Positions 19,174-28,365 of a stretch of DNA of 64,000 nucleotides are shown piece by piece. Both the position numbers and the translations under genes were made by a program. The notes under the pieces are model-generated. The model was not told the DNA's origin. It made no database searches and saw only the letters and a program-made list of their open reading frames with translations. The number at the start of each line of letters is the position of its first letter. Position 1 is the stretch's first letter. The stretch spans positions 248,001 to 312,000 of the forward strand of contig BPKM01000001.1 in NCBI GenBank assembly GCA_026005135.1, in the 5' to 3' direction. This DNA comes from Leptospiraceae bacterium. Lineage in GTDB: Bacteria; Spirochaetota; Leptospiria; Leptospirales; Leptonemataceae.

Positions 19174-21024
19174 ATGAATAAAAAATCAAATCAATTTTAT
19201 TTTATTATTTTATTTCTTGTAAGTTTATACTTTGGATTCTGTGGTTGTAATTCTGCTGAAAGTCGAAGTATCCCAAAAGATTTTGGACGTGAGGAATTTG
19301 ATGAAATTATCAATTATGCTATAGCAAATTACTATGATCCCAGAATGATTAATGTTAAAAGAGCATATATAAATGCTTCTGAATTTGCTCTTAAATCATT
19401 ACCTTATAGTTTAGTTATTTATCCAGAAGATTTTTATAAAGATATAAGAAAATATGTTAAACCAGAACGAATTGTTCCAGGTAAAATTATTAAATTACAT
19501 CCAGAAGATAAATATATTATAATTGAACCAGATTATAAAGAATTAGAAAAAAGAAATAAAGAAAGGGAAGAAAAATTCAAGAATTTATCTTTTAAAGAAC
19601 GTTTAGAGTTATCCAAAAAAATTCAAGAAGAAATAAAAAAAGAACAAAAGATTTTAGATGATTTTTGGCAAAAGATAGAATTTTCCAGAAATGATTTTTT
19701 AAAAATTACCCAATTTATAGAAAATAACTTAGATAAATATAAAGAACCCCCAGTACTGGAAAAAGAAAATAAAAAACAAGAAGAAAATGATTATAAAGAT
19801 TTTGGAATGAACTATGTTTATTTTTTTGCAGCCAATGGATTTTTATCTTCTTTTGATCCCCATAGTGGTTTAATTGATTTAGAAAGCTGGGATAAAATGA
19901 GAAAAGAATCAGAAGATGCTACGTTTGAAGGCATTGGAGCATTATTACGAGGAGGAGGAACTTCTGATGTAATTGTAGAAACACCCCTACCAGGTTCTCC
20001 TGCTGTTAAGGCTGGATTAAAAGCTGGAGACATTATAAGAAAAGTAAATGGAGAATCGATTGAAAATTTACCATTAAGTGAAGTAGTAAAAAAAATTCGT
20101 GGTCCTAAGGATACCATTGTAGAGTTAGAAGTAGAAAGACCAACAGAAATGAGAATCTTAACAATCAAAATTAAAAGAGGTGTAATTGAACAAAAAGCAG
20201 TATCTTCTATGTATTTACCAGAAAGTCCTTTTAAAGATTTTATTCCATTAAAAGTAGGTGTAATTAAAATTAATTCTTTTTTATATGATAAAATTCCTCA
20301 ATCCGAAATGATACGTAAAGAATATTACAGTTTAATGGAAAAATCAGAAGGAAAATTAGAAGGATTAATTATAGATTTAAGAAATAATCCTGGTGGAGAT
20401 TTAGATGAAGCAATTCGTGTAGCAGGTTTATTTTTACCAGAAAATGCAATAGTAGTTGAAATTCGGGCTAAAGGAGGAGTATCCGAAAAAAGAAGAAATC
20501 CTATGTCTCCTCTTGTATTAAATAATAGACAAATTCCTGTTATCGTTCTGGTAAATGCAGGTTCTGCTTCTGCGAGTGAAATTTTTGCCTCTGCTTTAAT
20601 GGATCATAATATGGCATTAGTAGTAGGAGAAAGAACATTTGGAAAAGCAACCGTTCAGGGTTTAAGAAGAATAGGAGATGTAATTATAAAAATCACAACA
20701 GCAAGATATTATGCACCTAAGGGCTATACCATTCAAGTTTATGGTGTAGAACCAGATATTCCAATTTCTGATGAATTAGATGGATCTTTTCCACCAAGAT
20801 TTAGAGAAGAAGATATGTGGAAACATTTACCAGAATTAGAAAAAAGACCACCTGATCCAAAAAGAGAAGAATGGGTTAAAAAATTAAAACGTTTGGCAGA
20901 ACCATTAACAAAAAAAGCAGAAGAATATCTAAAAAAACATGAACATGATGCAATAAAACCAGATGCAATGTTAATTCGTGCATTACCTTATATAAAAGCA
21001 ATGAAAGTTTATCCAAAACCATAA
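19174..21024 (+). CDS. C-terminal processing peptidase (S41, CtpA-like) lipoprotein
   Basis: The 616-aa product has a signal sequence ending in a lipobox-like LYFGFCGC, so it is probably lipid-anchored in the envelope. A helical region with EREEKFKN… repeats (about 100-200) precedes a PDZ domain (EGIGALLRGGGTSDVIVETPLPGSPAVKAGLKAGDII) and the S41 catalytic core: LIIDLRNNPGG, nucleophile Ser in NAGSASASEIFASAL and Lys in ERTFGKATVQG. Such proteases trim the C-termini of envelope proteins. nadB starts 2 bases after its stop. Confidence 0.9.
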   Translation: MNKKSNQFYFIILFLVSLYFGFCGCNSAESRSIPKDFGREEFDEIINYAIANYYDPRMINVKRAYINASEFALKSLPYSLVIYPEDFYKDIRKYVKPERIVPGKIIKLHPEDKYIIIEPDYKELEKRNKEREEKFKNLSFKERLELSKKIQEEIKKEQKILDDFWQKIEFSRNDFLKITQFIENNLDKYKEPPVLEKENKKQEENDYKDFGMNYVYFFAANGFLSSFDPHSGLIDLESWDKMRKESEDATFEGIGALLRGGGTSDVIVETPLPGSPAVKAGLKAGDIIRKVNGESIENLPLSEVVKKIRGPKDTIVELEVERPTEMRILTIKIKRGVIEQKAVSSMYLPESPFKDFIPLKVGVIKINSFLYDKIPQSEMIRKEYYSLMEKSEGKLEGLIIDLRNNPGGDLDEAIRVAGLFLPENAIVVEIRAKGGVSEKRRNPMSPLVLNNRQIPVIVLVNAGSASASEIFASALMDHNMALVVGERTFGKATVQGLRRIGDVIIKITTARYYAPKGYTIQVYGVEPDIPISDELDGSFPPRFREEDMWKHLPELEKRPPDPKREEWVKKLKRLAEPLTKKAEEYLKKHEHDAIKPDAMLIRALPYIKAMKVYPKP

Positions 21025-21025
21025 A

Positions 21026-22657
21026 ATGCAGGAAGAATATTATTGTGATTTTTTAGTTATTGGTAGTGGTATTGCAGGTTTATATACTGCATACCATTTA
21101 TCAGAATTAGGAAGTGTAATATTAATTACAAAATCTAATCTTATAGAAGCAAATACTTCTTATGCACAGGGTGGGATTGCAAGTGTTTTAGATCAGCATG
21201 ATTCTTTCGAAAGTCATATTCAGGATACATTAAAAGCAGGCGCAGGTTTATGTGATGAAGAAGCAGTAAAAATTCTTGTTACAGAAGGTCCCAAACATAT
21301 AAAAAAATTAATAGAATTAGGGGCAAAATTCGAAACCACACCAGAAGGAAATTTAGACTTACATCGAGAAGGGGGGCATAGTTATAATCGTATTGTTCAT
21401 GCAGGAGATTTAACTGGAAAAGAAGTAGAAGAAGTTTTAATTCATGCTGTAAAAAATAAAAAAAATGTTCAGATTTTAGAATATCATGTTGCAGTAGAAC
21501 TGATTACTCAATTCCATTTAGACGAAAGAGGCGATCCTATTTTAAAGGAACCTGTTTGTTATGGAGCTTATGTTTATTCCAGAAAAACATGGGAAATTTT
21601 TAAAATAATAGCAAATGCTACTATTCTTGCAACAGGTGGAGCAGGGCAGGTATATTTACATAATACAAATCCAGAAGTTGCTACAGGTGATGGTATAGCT
21701 TTAGCATATAAAGCTGGTGCTATTATTACCAATATGGAATTTTATCAATTTCATCCAACTGTATTATATGCACCAGAAAAAGCTACATTTCTTATTACAG
21801 AAGCTTTAAGAGGTTTTGGGGCAAAATTACTCAATTACGAAGGGCAACCATTTATGCATAAATATGATGAGCGAAAAGAATTAGCACCCCGTGATATTGT
21901 AGCAAGAGCTATAGATGCAGAAATGAAGAAAACAGGATGCCCACATGTTTATTTAGATATAACACATAAAAATCCCGAAGAAATCAAAGAAAAATTTCCC
22001 CATATTTATCATACCTGTTTAGAACATGGAATTGATATTACAAAGCAATGGATACCTGTTGTTCCAGCAGCACATTATATGTGTGGTGGCGTAGAAGTTG
22101 ATATATGGGGGCGAACACGATTAAAAGGATTATTTGCAGTAGGAGAAGTAGCACATACAGGAGTACATGGAGGAAATCGCTTAGCTTCTAATAGTTTATT
22201 AGAAGGACTGGTTTTTGGTTATAGAATTTATGAATATTTAAAAAATAATCCTATAAAAAAAACCAATAAAATTTTTAAACCATGGTATAAAGAAGGATTA
22301 AATAATCCAGAAGAATGGATTTTAGTTCAACATAACTTTCAGGAAATAAAAAATATTATGTGGAATTATGTTGGAATAGTTCGTTCCAATCTAAGATTAG
22401 AAAGAGCATTAAGAAGAATCAATTTATTATACGAAGAAGTAATAGATTTTTATAGAAGAACTGTAATACAAAATAAAATCTTAGAATTACGAAATATAAC
22501 ACTTGTTGCAAAAATTATTATTTTATCTGCTTTAAATAGAAAAGAAAGCAGAGGTTTACATTACTCTACAGATTATCCAGAAAATCGACAACCATCAAAA
22601 ACCTATACGAGAATTATACGAACCGTAGGAAAAGAATTCTATATTTTAAAAGATTAA
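21026..22657 (+). CDS. nadB: L-aspartate oxidase NadB
   Basis: The 543-aa FAD enzyme has the dinucleotide motif VIGSGIAGLYTAYHL at the N-terminus, TSYAQGGIASVL, the substrate-site EFYQFHPTVLY and HGGNRLASNSLLEGLVFG blocks, and the C-terminal helical domain (MWNYVGIVRSNLRLERAL). It oxidises aspartate to iminoaspartate, the first step of NAD synthesis, with NadA and NadC, which are not in this window. The ESRGLHYSTDYP motif near the end separates NadB/SdhA-like flavoproteins with their C-terminal domain. It is tightly linked to the protease gene upstream. Confidence 0.93.
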   Translation: MQEEYYCDFLVIGSGIAGLYTAYHLSELGSVILITKSNLIEANTSYAQGGIASVLDQHDSFESHIQDTLKAGAGLCDEEAVKILVTEGPKHIKKLIELGAKFETTPEGNLDLHREGGHSYNRIVHAGDLTGKEVEEVLIHAVKNKKNVQILEYHVAVELITQFHLDERGDPILKEPVCYGAYVYSRKTWEIFKIIANATILATGGAGQVYLHNTNPEVATGDGIALAYKAGAIITNMEFYQFHPTVLYAPEKATFLITEALRGFGAKLLNYEGQPFMHKYDERKELAPRDIVARAIDAEMKKTGCPHVYLDITHKNPEEIKEKFPHIYHTCLEHGIDITKQWIPVVPAAHYMCGGVEVDIWGRTRLKGLFAVGEVAHTGVHGGNRLASNSLLEGLVFGYRIYEYLKNNPIKKTNKIFKPWYKEGLNNPEEWILVQHNFQEIKNIMWNYVGIVRSNLRLERALRRINLLYEEVIDFYRRTVIQNKILELRNITLVAKIIILSALNRKESRGLHYSTDYPENRQPSKTYTRIIRTVGKEFYILKD

Positions 22658-22728
22658 CTATATATTTTATTTCTTGACAAAAAATTATTTTTATAGATTT
22701 ATTAAATAAAATAAAGAGAGGTATCAAT

Positions 22729-23655
22729 ATGATAACAATACAAAATTATGATTCTAAAATAGATATAACACCGTATATAAATTCAGATTTTATAACCAAA
22801 ATAGAAGAAAGAATGGATTCTTTATTAAAAGAAATAACATCAATACCTATTTATCTTGTCAATGAAGAAACAATGGATAAGATTTACCCACCACAGAAAT
22901 TAAAATCAATAGATCAAGAATGCGTTATTTATAAACTTGAAAAAATATCTCTACCTTCAAGTTTTAAAGAAATAGAGAAAATTTTAGAAGAATGCGAGAG
23001 ACTAATCCCACATACTAAATATGTGATTGCAGTAGGCGTTTATATAAGAAATATACCATATTTTATAAAAATAAACAGAAATGATCCAGTAATTTTTATC
23101 TGTCCAGAGCGATGCGAAAATTGGGCAAAAAGATTAAATATAGATCCCTTAGTAATTTTTCAGAAAGTTATTTATCATGAATATGGGCATGCTTATATGG
23201 ATGTAGATACAACATATAATTATTATGATACTAGGTTTGGTAAACTTATCGAAGAAAGCCTGGCAAATTTAATTGCGTTACTTCATTATAAGAGAAATGA
23301 AGTATTAGAAATTATTAAAATTATTTATAATCAACCAATGGAATATAAAAGTAGTATATTATTATATTTTTTTGGTAATATATATGTTATTGGTTATAGA
23401 TATTATTTTCATTATTTACATAATTTATATAATGAGAATTTATATAATAAGAACAAAAATAAAATAAATAAAAAATTGCTATTAAAACGTTTATTTTTAA
23501 TTGAGGGATGGAAGGAATTCAAAAAAACAAATAATAATAGATTAGAAAGATTTTTTATAATTCTTTATGATAAAATTTTTAAATTAAAATATACTAAAGA
23601 AATACTGAATAAATCATATATTGATATTTTTGAATTATATTTTAGAAGATTATAA
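22729..23655 (+). CDS. Putative zinc metallopeptidase (HExxH), unknown family
   Basis: The 308-aa product contains IYHEYGHAYMD with HEYGH at about 150-154, and GKLIEESLANLIALL about 22 residues later, where a Glu could be the third zinc ligand as in gluzincins. No signal peptide or membrane segment is visible, so it appears cytoplasmic. The remainder (Tyr/Asn/Lys-rich C-terminal half) has no recognised domain. TTGACA at 22674-22679 could be its -35 element; GAGAGG precedes the ATG. I do not know the substrate. It converges on another unknown gene at 23668. Confidence 0.65.
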   Translation: MITIQNYDSKIDITPYINSDFITKIEERMDSLLKEITSIPIYLVNEETMDKIYPPQKLKSIDQECVIYKLEKISLPSSFKEIEKILEECERLIPHTKYVIAVGVYIRNIPYFIKINRNDPVIFICPERCENWAKRLNIDPLVIFQKVIYHEYGHAYMDVDTTYNYYDTRFGKLIEESLANLIALLHYKRNEVLEIIKIIYNQPMEYKSSILLYFFGNIYVIGYRYYFHYLHNLYNENLYNKNKNKINKKLLLKRLFLIEGWKEFKKTNNNRLERFFIILYDKIFKLKYTKEILNKSYIDIFELYFRRL

Positions 23656-23667
23656 TAAAACATAATT

Positions 23668-24399
23668 TTATATTTCCATAAAAAACGCCCCATAAAGAGG
23701 GGCTATGTTATTTAATATTTGGTATTTTAGGAAATAGAAGCTATTAATTATTTTTATTATATTTTTTAAAGCTTTATTTCTAACAAAAAGAATATAATTA
23801 AAAATTTTTTCATTTGTATGTATATTTTTGTAAATTTGAAAATCTTCTTCTGGTAAATAAGTTAGAAATCGTAAGAGTAATTTATATTGAGATAAATCTT
23901 TTTCGTTTAATTCACTTGCTTTGTAGAAGATATTACAGAATTCTTCTATATAAGAATACCAAGTTTCAATAAAATTTACTTTGTATATTTTTTCTAAGCT
24001 TTTTAGAATTTTTAAGAATTTTAAACATTCTTTATTAAAGAGCATATAATCAGGTACTCCATTATAATTATAATATTTTTCTAATAGAGAAGTTAAAATA
24101 AATTCATAAAATTCTTTTAGAGAAAAGGAATTATCAAGTTCATATTTATATTCAATTTTGTAATTTATATTACAATTTTCGCATATAATATCAATATTTC
24201 TTCCTCTTATTTGTCCTATGTTTGCTAAATCCATTCTGCTTGATTCAGTATAGATACTATTCCAGCAATTACACGTAATAAGGTTATTACAGAATTGTAT
24301 TAACTCTAATATAGGGAAAATATCTTTGACTTCTGTAACATTATATGCTTTTATAGGTAATGAAATACTTTTTTGTACTGTTTGCATTTTGTTTAACAT
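23668..24399 (-). CDS. Hypothetical protein with Cys pairs, 243 aa
   Basis: The 243-aa product has an N-terminal region with Cys residues in CNNLITCNCW and ICENCNINYKIEYKYEL (about 36-86), suggesting a small zinc-binding module, and a helical C-terminal part. I do not recognise it. The reading frame runs through a hairpin with a U tract (23679-23703) before reaching its TAA, so transcripts that end at that terminator would lack the stop codon. It is convergent with the HExxH protein gene. Confidence 0.55.
   Translation of the reverse strand: MLNKMQTVQKSISLPIKAYNVTEVKDIFPILELIQFCNNLITCNCWNSIYTESSRMDLANIGQIRGRNIDIICENCNINYKIEYKYELDNSFSLKEFYEFILTSLLEKYYNYNGVPDYMLFNKECLKFLKILKSLEKIYKVNFIETWYSYIEEFCNIFYKASELNEKDLSQYKLLLRFLTYLPEEDFQIYKNIHTNEKIFNYILFVRNKALKNIIKIINSFYFLKYQILNNIAPLYGAFFMEI
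23679..23703 (-). terminator. Intrinsic terminator inside the 3' end of a coding frame
   Basis: On the minus strand GCCCC–TCTTTAT–GGGGC is followed by GTTTTTT, a textbook Rho-independent terminator. It sits upstream of the TAA (23668-23670) of the leftward gene. On the plus strand the same hairpin is followed by a weaker U-containing stretch and may also stop the convergent gene. Confidence 0.8.
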
Positions 24400-24444
24400 A
24401 TTATATATATGTTTATTTTTTTAGAAAAAGTTTCAAAAAATAAA

Positions 24445-25997
24445 TTAAATTTTACTTTCTATTCCAAAAATAAGAGAATGTAATTGCATTGTTCTATTAT
24501 ATTTAAAATAAGAAGGTGATTCTTTTATTGCATGGAATAAAAACCAATCAGAGATAAATTTTGCTCTGGATAATTCAAATTCACTTTTATTTTTAAAGCC
24601 ATGTTCATAGCTAATATAAAATGTAGTTAAAGAAAATTTTTTTGATAAACCAATTGTTAGATGATGTTCAATAGTAAGGGTTAATAGAGGATGAAATCCT
24701 TCTTCAGGAGTAGGTAATTTTCCATAATTATATCCGAAAGATAATATTATGGATTTAAGGTCTTTTTCTATACCAAATAAATAAACAAGTTGGTTTTTCC
24801 AGTTTTGTCTGATTATTACTTGATTACTTTTGGTATTAAAAGGTGTAGTAAGAAAAGGTAAATCAGCATAAATTTTTATATTTCTAAAATAAGAATTCCA
24901 TAGAATGTAATTTATATCAAAATAGATTTTAAATGTATTAAAAATCATCTGGATACCTGTTCTATAAAATTCTGGAAAATTGATTCTGGCATAAGCTTTT
25001 TGTTCGAATATGTTTTGATTATTATTGTAATCAAAGAATTCATAAGATTTTATTTTTCCTTTAATTTTATAATAATTTGCTGAATGATAAGAAAAACCCC
25101 ATATTAATGAAAAAGAATATAAATGTATTTTCTGGCTTATTCCAAGAATTACAGAATGAGAAATATCATTTCCAGAAAATTCGAAGGATTGTTTAGGTTC
25201 TATAAAATAATTATTATAATCTTTTTTATGATTTTGCATTTTTAAAATTAAATAACTTGAATCATACCCTATTCCTAAATTAATATTTCTTAGTTTTAAT
25301 CCTAATCCTTGAATTATTGAAGGATTAGCCATTCGTACAATATAATTTTCTTTTATGAATTTATAATTTTCATCAAAACTTATAATATTTTCTAAATTAC
25401 CTCCTCCTCCAGCTTTAACAAGAAAAGAGATAGAATAAAATAATTTTTTACTAAGAGGAATACCATAACCTAAGGAAGGTAAATTTGCTTGAAGTAAATT
25501 TTTATAATGATTTAAATAAATTTTATTATTTTTTATATTTATAAATTGATCTTTATAGATTGATTGAACAAAATTATTTCTTTAAGAAAATTGGCTCTGT
25601 TGCATAAAAGTTAATTATTTTCTATTTATAAAAATATTTATCAACATTCTTAGACAATTTTTCATGGAATGAAAAAAGTATAGAATTTTTAAACATATGT
25701 TAGTGTTATTTGAAAAAAATTTCGCTTTTATAAAGAATTTTGCTTTAAAATGAGAGTTATGCAACAAAGCTAAGAAAATTCAAAAATAGAATAATTTTCT
25801 TCTAAGTAAAAAGAAAGATTGGCTGGATTTAGATAATTAGAAAAAATAGATTCTTTTGTTGAAGCTCCAGCACCAGCAATACCTGAAAATTTTGCACCAT
25901 AAGAAATCATAAAAAATCCATTAGTAGGATATAAAATTTCTGGAATGATCCATAGTATAATAAATATAATATATTGTTTCTTGTTCGAAGAATTCAT
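24445..25997 (-). pseudogene. FadL/OmpP1-like outer membrane protein, broken by a MITE
   Basis: The N-terminal 75 codons (25770-25997) encode a signal sequence and GFFMISYGAKFSGIAGAGAS…LNPANLSF, typical of OmpP1/FadL-type porins. The rest (from 25582 down to 24445) continues in the same frame through NLLQANLPSLGYGIPLSKKL and a run of amphipathic strands ending SLIFGIESKI. Removing the 178-bp insertion plus one 10-bp target copy restores a 454-codon frame, the normal size. One TAA codon remains at the junction; its third base lies outside the duplication and may be a later change. An ATG at 25332 is not a true start. It follows a Fur-linked cytochrome gene by 20 bases. Confidence 0.8.
25593..25770 (-). 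mobile_element. MITE-like element, copy 1, with 10-bp target duplication
   Basis: This 178-bp AT-rich element begins GGCTCTGTTGCATAA and ends TTATGCAACAAAGC, near-perfect terminal inverted repeats. TAAGAAAATT is directly repeated at 25583-25592 and 25771-25780. A second, inverted copy lies at 58165-58341 and aligns along its whole length. It encodes no protein. The ends resemble those of several IS families (GGCTTTGTTG-type), so a full-length transposase elsewhere probably moves it. It has inserted into the porin gene. Confidence 0.85.
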
Positions 25998-26016
25998 TAT
26001 TTGTTCTCCTGTAAAA

Positions 26017-26463
26017 TTATTTTTCTTCGACTTCTAATGCATATAAGTCATGGCAACTTATACAATAAGAAGTTAATATAGATAAATTTTTCTGAATTTC
26101 TTTATTATTTTTATGTTTTATAGATTCTGCTAAAATATCAAATTGTTTATGTGTAGAAAATCCTAATTGTTTAAACTCAGAAGGAAGTTTTAATAATATA
26201 AATTTTTCCGCTGCCTGTAATTCATTTACCATATTCATACCTACTTTTTTTGCAGAATTATAAGCAAAATTGTAATTTTCTTCATATAATCCAGTATGAA
26301 TATTATGTATGGATTTTAATAATTGTCGCATTTCCATTAAAACAAATTCTTTTTCTTCTTTAGTTAAATAGATAATTTTTCGTTGGGGTATATTTTGTTT
26401 CGGAAATTGGCATAATACTAAAGTTATGTTTAAAATCAAAATTAATAAAAAATTTGGTTTCAT
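26017..26463 (-). CDS. Cytochrome c'-like monohaem protein
   Basis: The product (about 148 aa from ATG at 26463; an ATG three codons earlier is also possible) has an N-terminal signal with a LVLC lipobox-like end, a helical middle, and one haem-binding CISCH near the C-terminus (about 137-141 of the longer form). Haem attachment close to the C-terminus of a helical bundle is typical of cytochrome c'/c556. It would act in the periplasm, possibly in NO handling or electron transfer. A perfect Fur-type palindrome lies just upstream, and the porin pseudogene follows on the same strand. Confidence 0.75.
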   Translation of the reverse strand: MKPNFLLILILNITLVLCQFPKQNIPQRKIIYLTKEEKEFVLMEMRQLLKSIHNIHTGLYEENYNFAYNSAKKVGMNMVNELQAAEKFILLKLPSEFKQLGFSTHKQFDILAESIKHKNNKEIQKNLSILTSYCISCHDLYALEVEEK

Positions 26464-26476
26464 AAAACCCATATTT

Positions 26477-26491
26477 TGAGAATGATTCTCA
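26477..26491. promoter_or_regulatory. Fur-type operator (perfect 7-1-7 palindrome)
   Basis: TGAGAATGATTCTCA is a perfect 7-1-7 inverted repeat inside TTTTGAGAATGATTCTCATTATC, close to the known Fur box pattern TGATAATNATTATCA. It lies about 14 bases ahead of the cytochrome start. A related site precedes the feo operon. Confidence 0.75.
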
Positions 26492-26632
26492 TTATCAATA
26501 AAAATTTATATTTATATATTTTCTAATAGTTAGTTTTTTATTAACATTATAAATAAAATAATTAATGCTATGAAGATTATAATATGATTGAAGGCTAAGG
26601 CTTCTAAAAAATTTATCTTTATTAAATAAATC

Positions 26633-27817
26633 ATGAAATTACATAAGGTTATTTTAAATATAATTTTAGAAGCATTAAATAAAATTATTAAACAAAATCA
26701 TTATTCAGATAAAGTATTAGAGCATTATTTTCGAACAAATAGAAAACTTGGCAAAACGGATCGAAAAATTATTGCAGAATCAGTCTATAATATAGTAAGA
26801 TATTATTATCTTTATGAATATATAGCACAAAGTGATGATTTAAATAAAATCCTTTCTTCTTATTTTTATTTTAATCATATTCTTTTTGATAATTTAGAAG
26901 AACTACTTCCTAATATAGATGTTAAGCAAATCGATATTAGTAAAATTCCAGATAGAATTAAATATTCTTATAACGAAGAATTATGGCTGGAAGGACTCAA
27001 TCAATTAGGAGAAGAAAAATGGTTTAAAGAAGCAGAAGCTCTAAATCAACAGGCGAAACTTGTAATAAGGGTAAATACTTTAATAACAACTAAAAAAGAA
27101 TTACAACAACTATTATATGATTCAGGAATTGAATCAGTAGAACATCCGGAAGTAGAAGAGGCATTAATTATTCAAAATAAAACGTTTTTAAGTCCTAATG
27201 AATATTTTTTAAAAGGTTATTATGAATTTCAGGATTTATCGTCTCAGCGAGTGGCTCATTTTATTCCTAAGGATATTTTAGAACAAGCAAATCGAATAAT
27301 CGATGCATGTGCAGGTGCTGGTGGTAAATCTCTACATCTTTCTGCTTTAAAGCAAAATAAAGGACAAATTATAGCTTTGGATATAGAATCAAAAAAACTA
27401 AATGAATTAAAAAAACGTGCAAAAAGAAATCGTAGTTCAAATATTATTATTAAGCCTATTGAATCATCAAAAACCATAAAAAGATTAAAAAATAGTGCAG
27501 ATATATTATTACTTGATGTTCCCTGTACTGGTACAGGAGTAATTAAAAGAAATCCAGATACAAAATTAAAATTTTCTAAGGATAATATGAATAATATTAT
27601 TGAATTACAAAGAGATATATTGTTACAATATTCAAAAATGTTAAAAGAGGGAGGATATTTACTTTATGCGACGTGTAGTATTTTACCATTAGAAAATGAA
27701 TACCAGATACAATGGTTCATAAAAAATAAAACTCAATTCGAGTTGATTAAATATCAAACAATTTATCCATCGGAAGGTTTTGATGGTTTTTTTATGGCTT
27801 TATTAAAAAAGAAATAA
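26633..27817 (+). CDS. rsmB: RsmB-like rRNA cytosine-5 methyltransferase
   Basis: The 394-aa product has an N-terminal helical domain (YFRTNRKLGKTDRKIIAESVYNIVRYYY, NusB-like) and a SAM-binding C-terminal domain with DACAGAGGKSLHLSALKQ, LLLDVPCTGTGVIKRNPD and LLYATCSILPLENE, where the two catalytic Cys residues sit. RsmB methylates C967 of 16S rRNA in E. coli; assignment to RsmB rather than a sibling RsmF-type enzyme rests on the domain layout and length. Divergent from the cytochrome gene. Confidence 0.85.
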   Translation: MKLHKVILNIILEALNKIIKQNHYSDKVLEHYFRTNRKLGKTDRKIIAESVYNIVRYYYLYEYIAQSDDLNKILSSYFYFNHILFDNLEELLPNIDVKQIDISKIPDRIKYSYNEELWLEGLNQLGEEKWFKEAEALNQQAKLVIRVNTLITTKKELQQLLYDSGIESVEHPEVEEALIIQNKTFLSPNEYFLKGYYEFQDLSSQRVAHFIPKDILEQANRIIDACAGAGGKSLHLSALKQNKGQIIALDIESKKLNELKKRAKRNRSSNIIIKPIESSKTIKRLKNSADILLLDVPCTGTGVIKRNPDTKLKFSKDNMNNIIELQRDILLQYSKMLKEGGYLLYATCSILPLENEYQIQWFIKNKTQFELIKYQTIYPSEGFDGFFMALLKKK

Positions 27818-27866
27818 TAGGAATAATATCAATTGACTTAGATTCTTGATCTATCAATTTTGTAGT

Positions 27867-28313
27867 ATGTGGTATATAATCCTTATTTTTTTTCATTTAT
27901 TATTTGCAACAATATGGGTTGGTGGCCATCTTCTATTAAGTATTGGCTATTTACCAAAGGCTTTAAAATTAAAAGATGAATCTATAATTTTAAGTTTTGA
28001 ATCTATTTATGAAAAAATTGGTATTCCCAGTTTAATTGGACAGTTGATAACAGGGTTATTATTATTTTTTAATCGAATAAATGATTATAGTTTATTTTTT
28101 AATTGGAATGATTTTACTGGAAGGCATTTTATTTTAAAAATCGTTTTATTATTATTAACAATTGGACTGGCAATTCATGCAAGATTAAGAATTATTCCAG
28201 AATTAAATAAAAATAATTTATGGATTTTAACAATCCATATTATAAGTGTAACAATCATTGGCATACTATTTATCTTTGTAGGGATAAGCATAAGATTTAG
28301 TATTTTCTATTAA
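27867..28313 (+). CDS. Small membrane protein, CopD-like
   Basis: Taken from the ATG at 27867 (148 aa); the in-frame TTG upstream is less likely. Four membrane segments are evident, starting WYIILIFFHLLFATIWVGGHLLLSIGYLP, with conserved-looking His residues in HLL, WVGGH, GRHFILK and HARLRI. The His arrangement resembles CopD/YozB-type haem or copper membrane proteins, but the family is uncertain. It follows rsmB closely. Confidence 0.55.
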   Translation: MWYIILIFFHLLFATIWVGGHLLLSIGYLPKALKLKDESIILSFESIYEKIGIPSLIGQLITGLLLFFNRINDYSLFFNWNDFTGRHFILKIVLLLLTIGLAIHARLRIIPELNKNNLWILTIHIISVTIIGILFIFVGISIRFSIFY

Positions 28314-28365
28314 TTAATTTTGAAATTTGTTTGACTCAATAATAAAAATAAATAGCATAAATTAT

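Noticed and set aside
24445-25332. A complete 295-aa gene starting at the ATG at 25332
   Set aside because: The frame is open well upstream, there is no ribosome site at that ATG, and the true N-terminus with signal sequence lies beyond the MITE.
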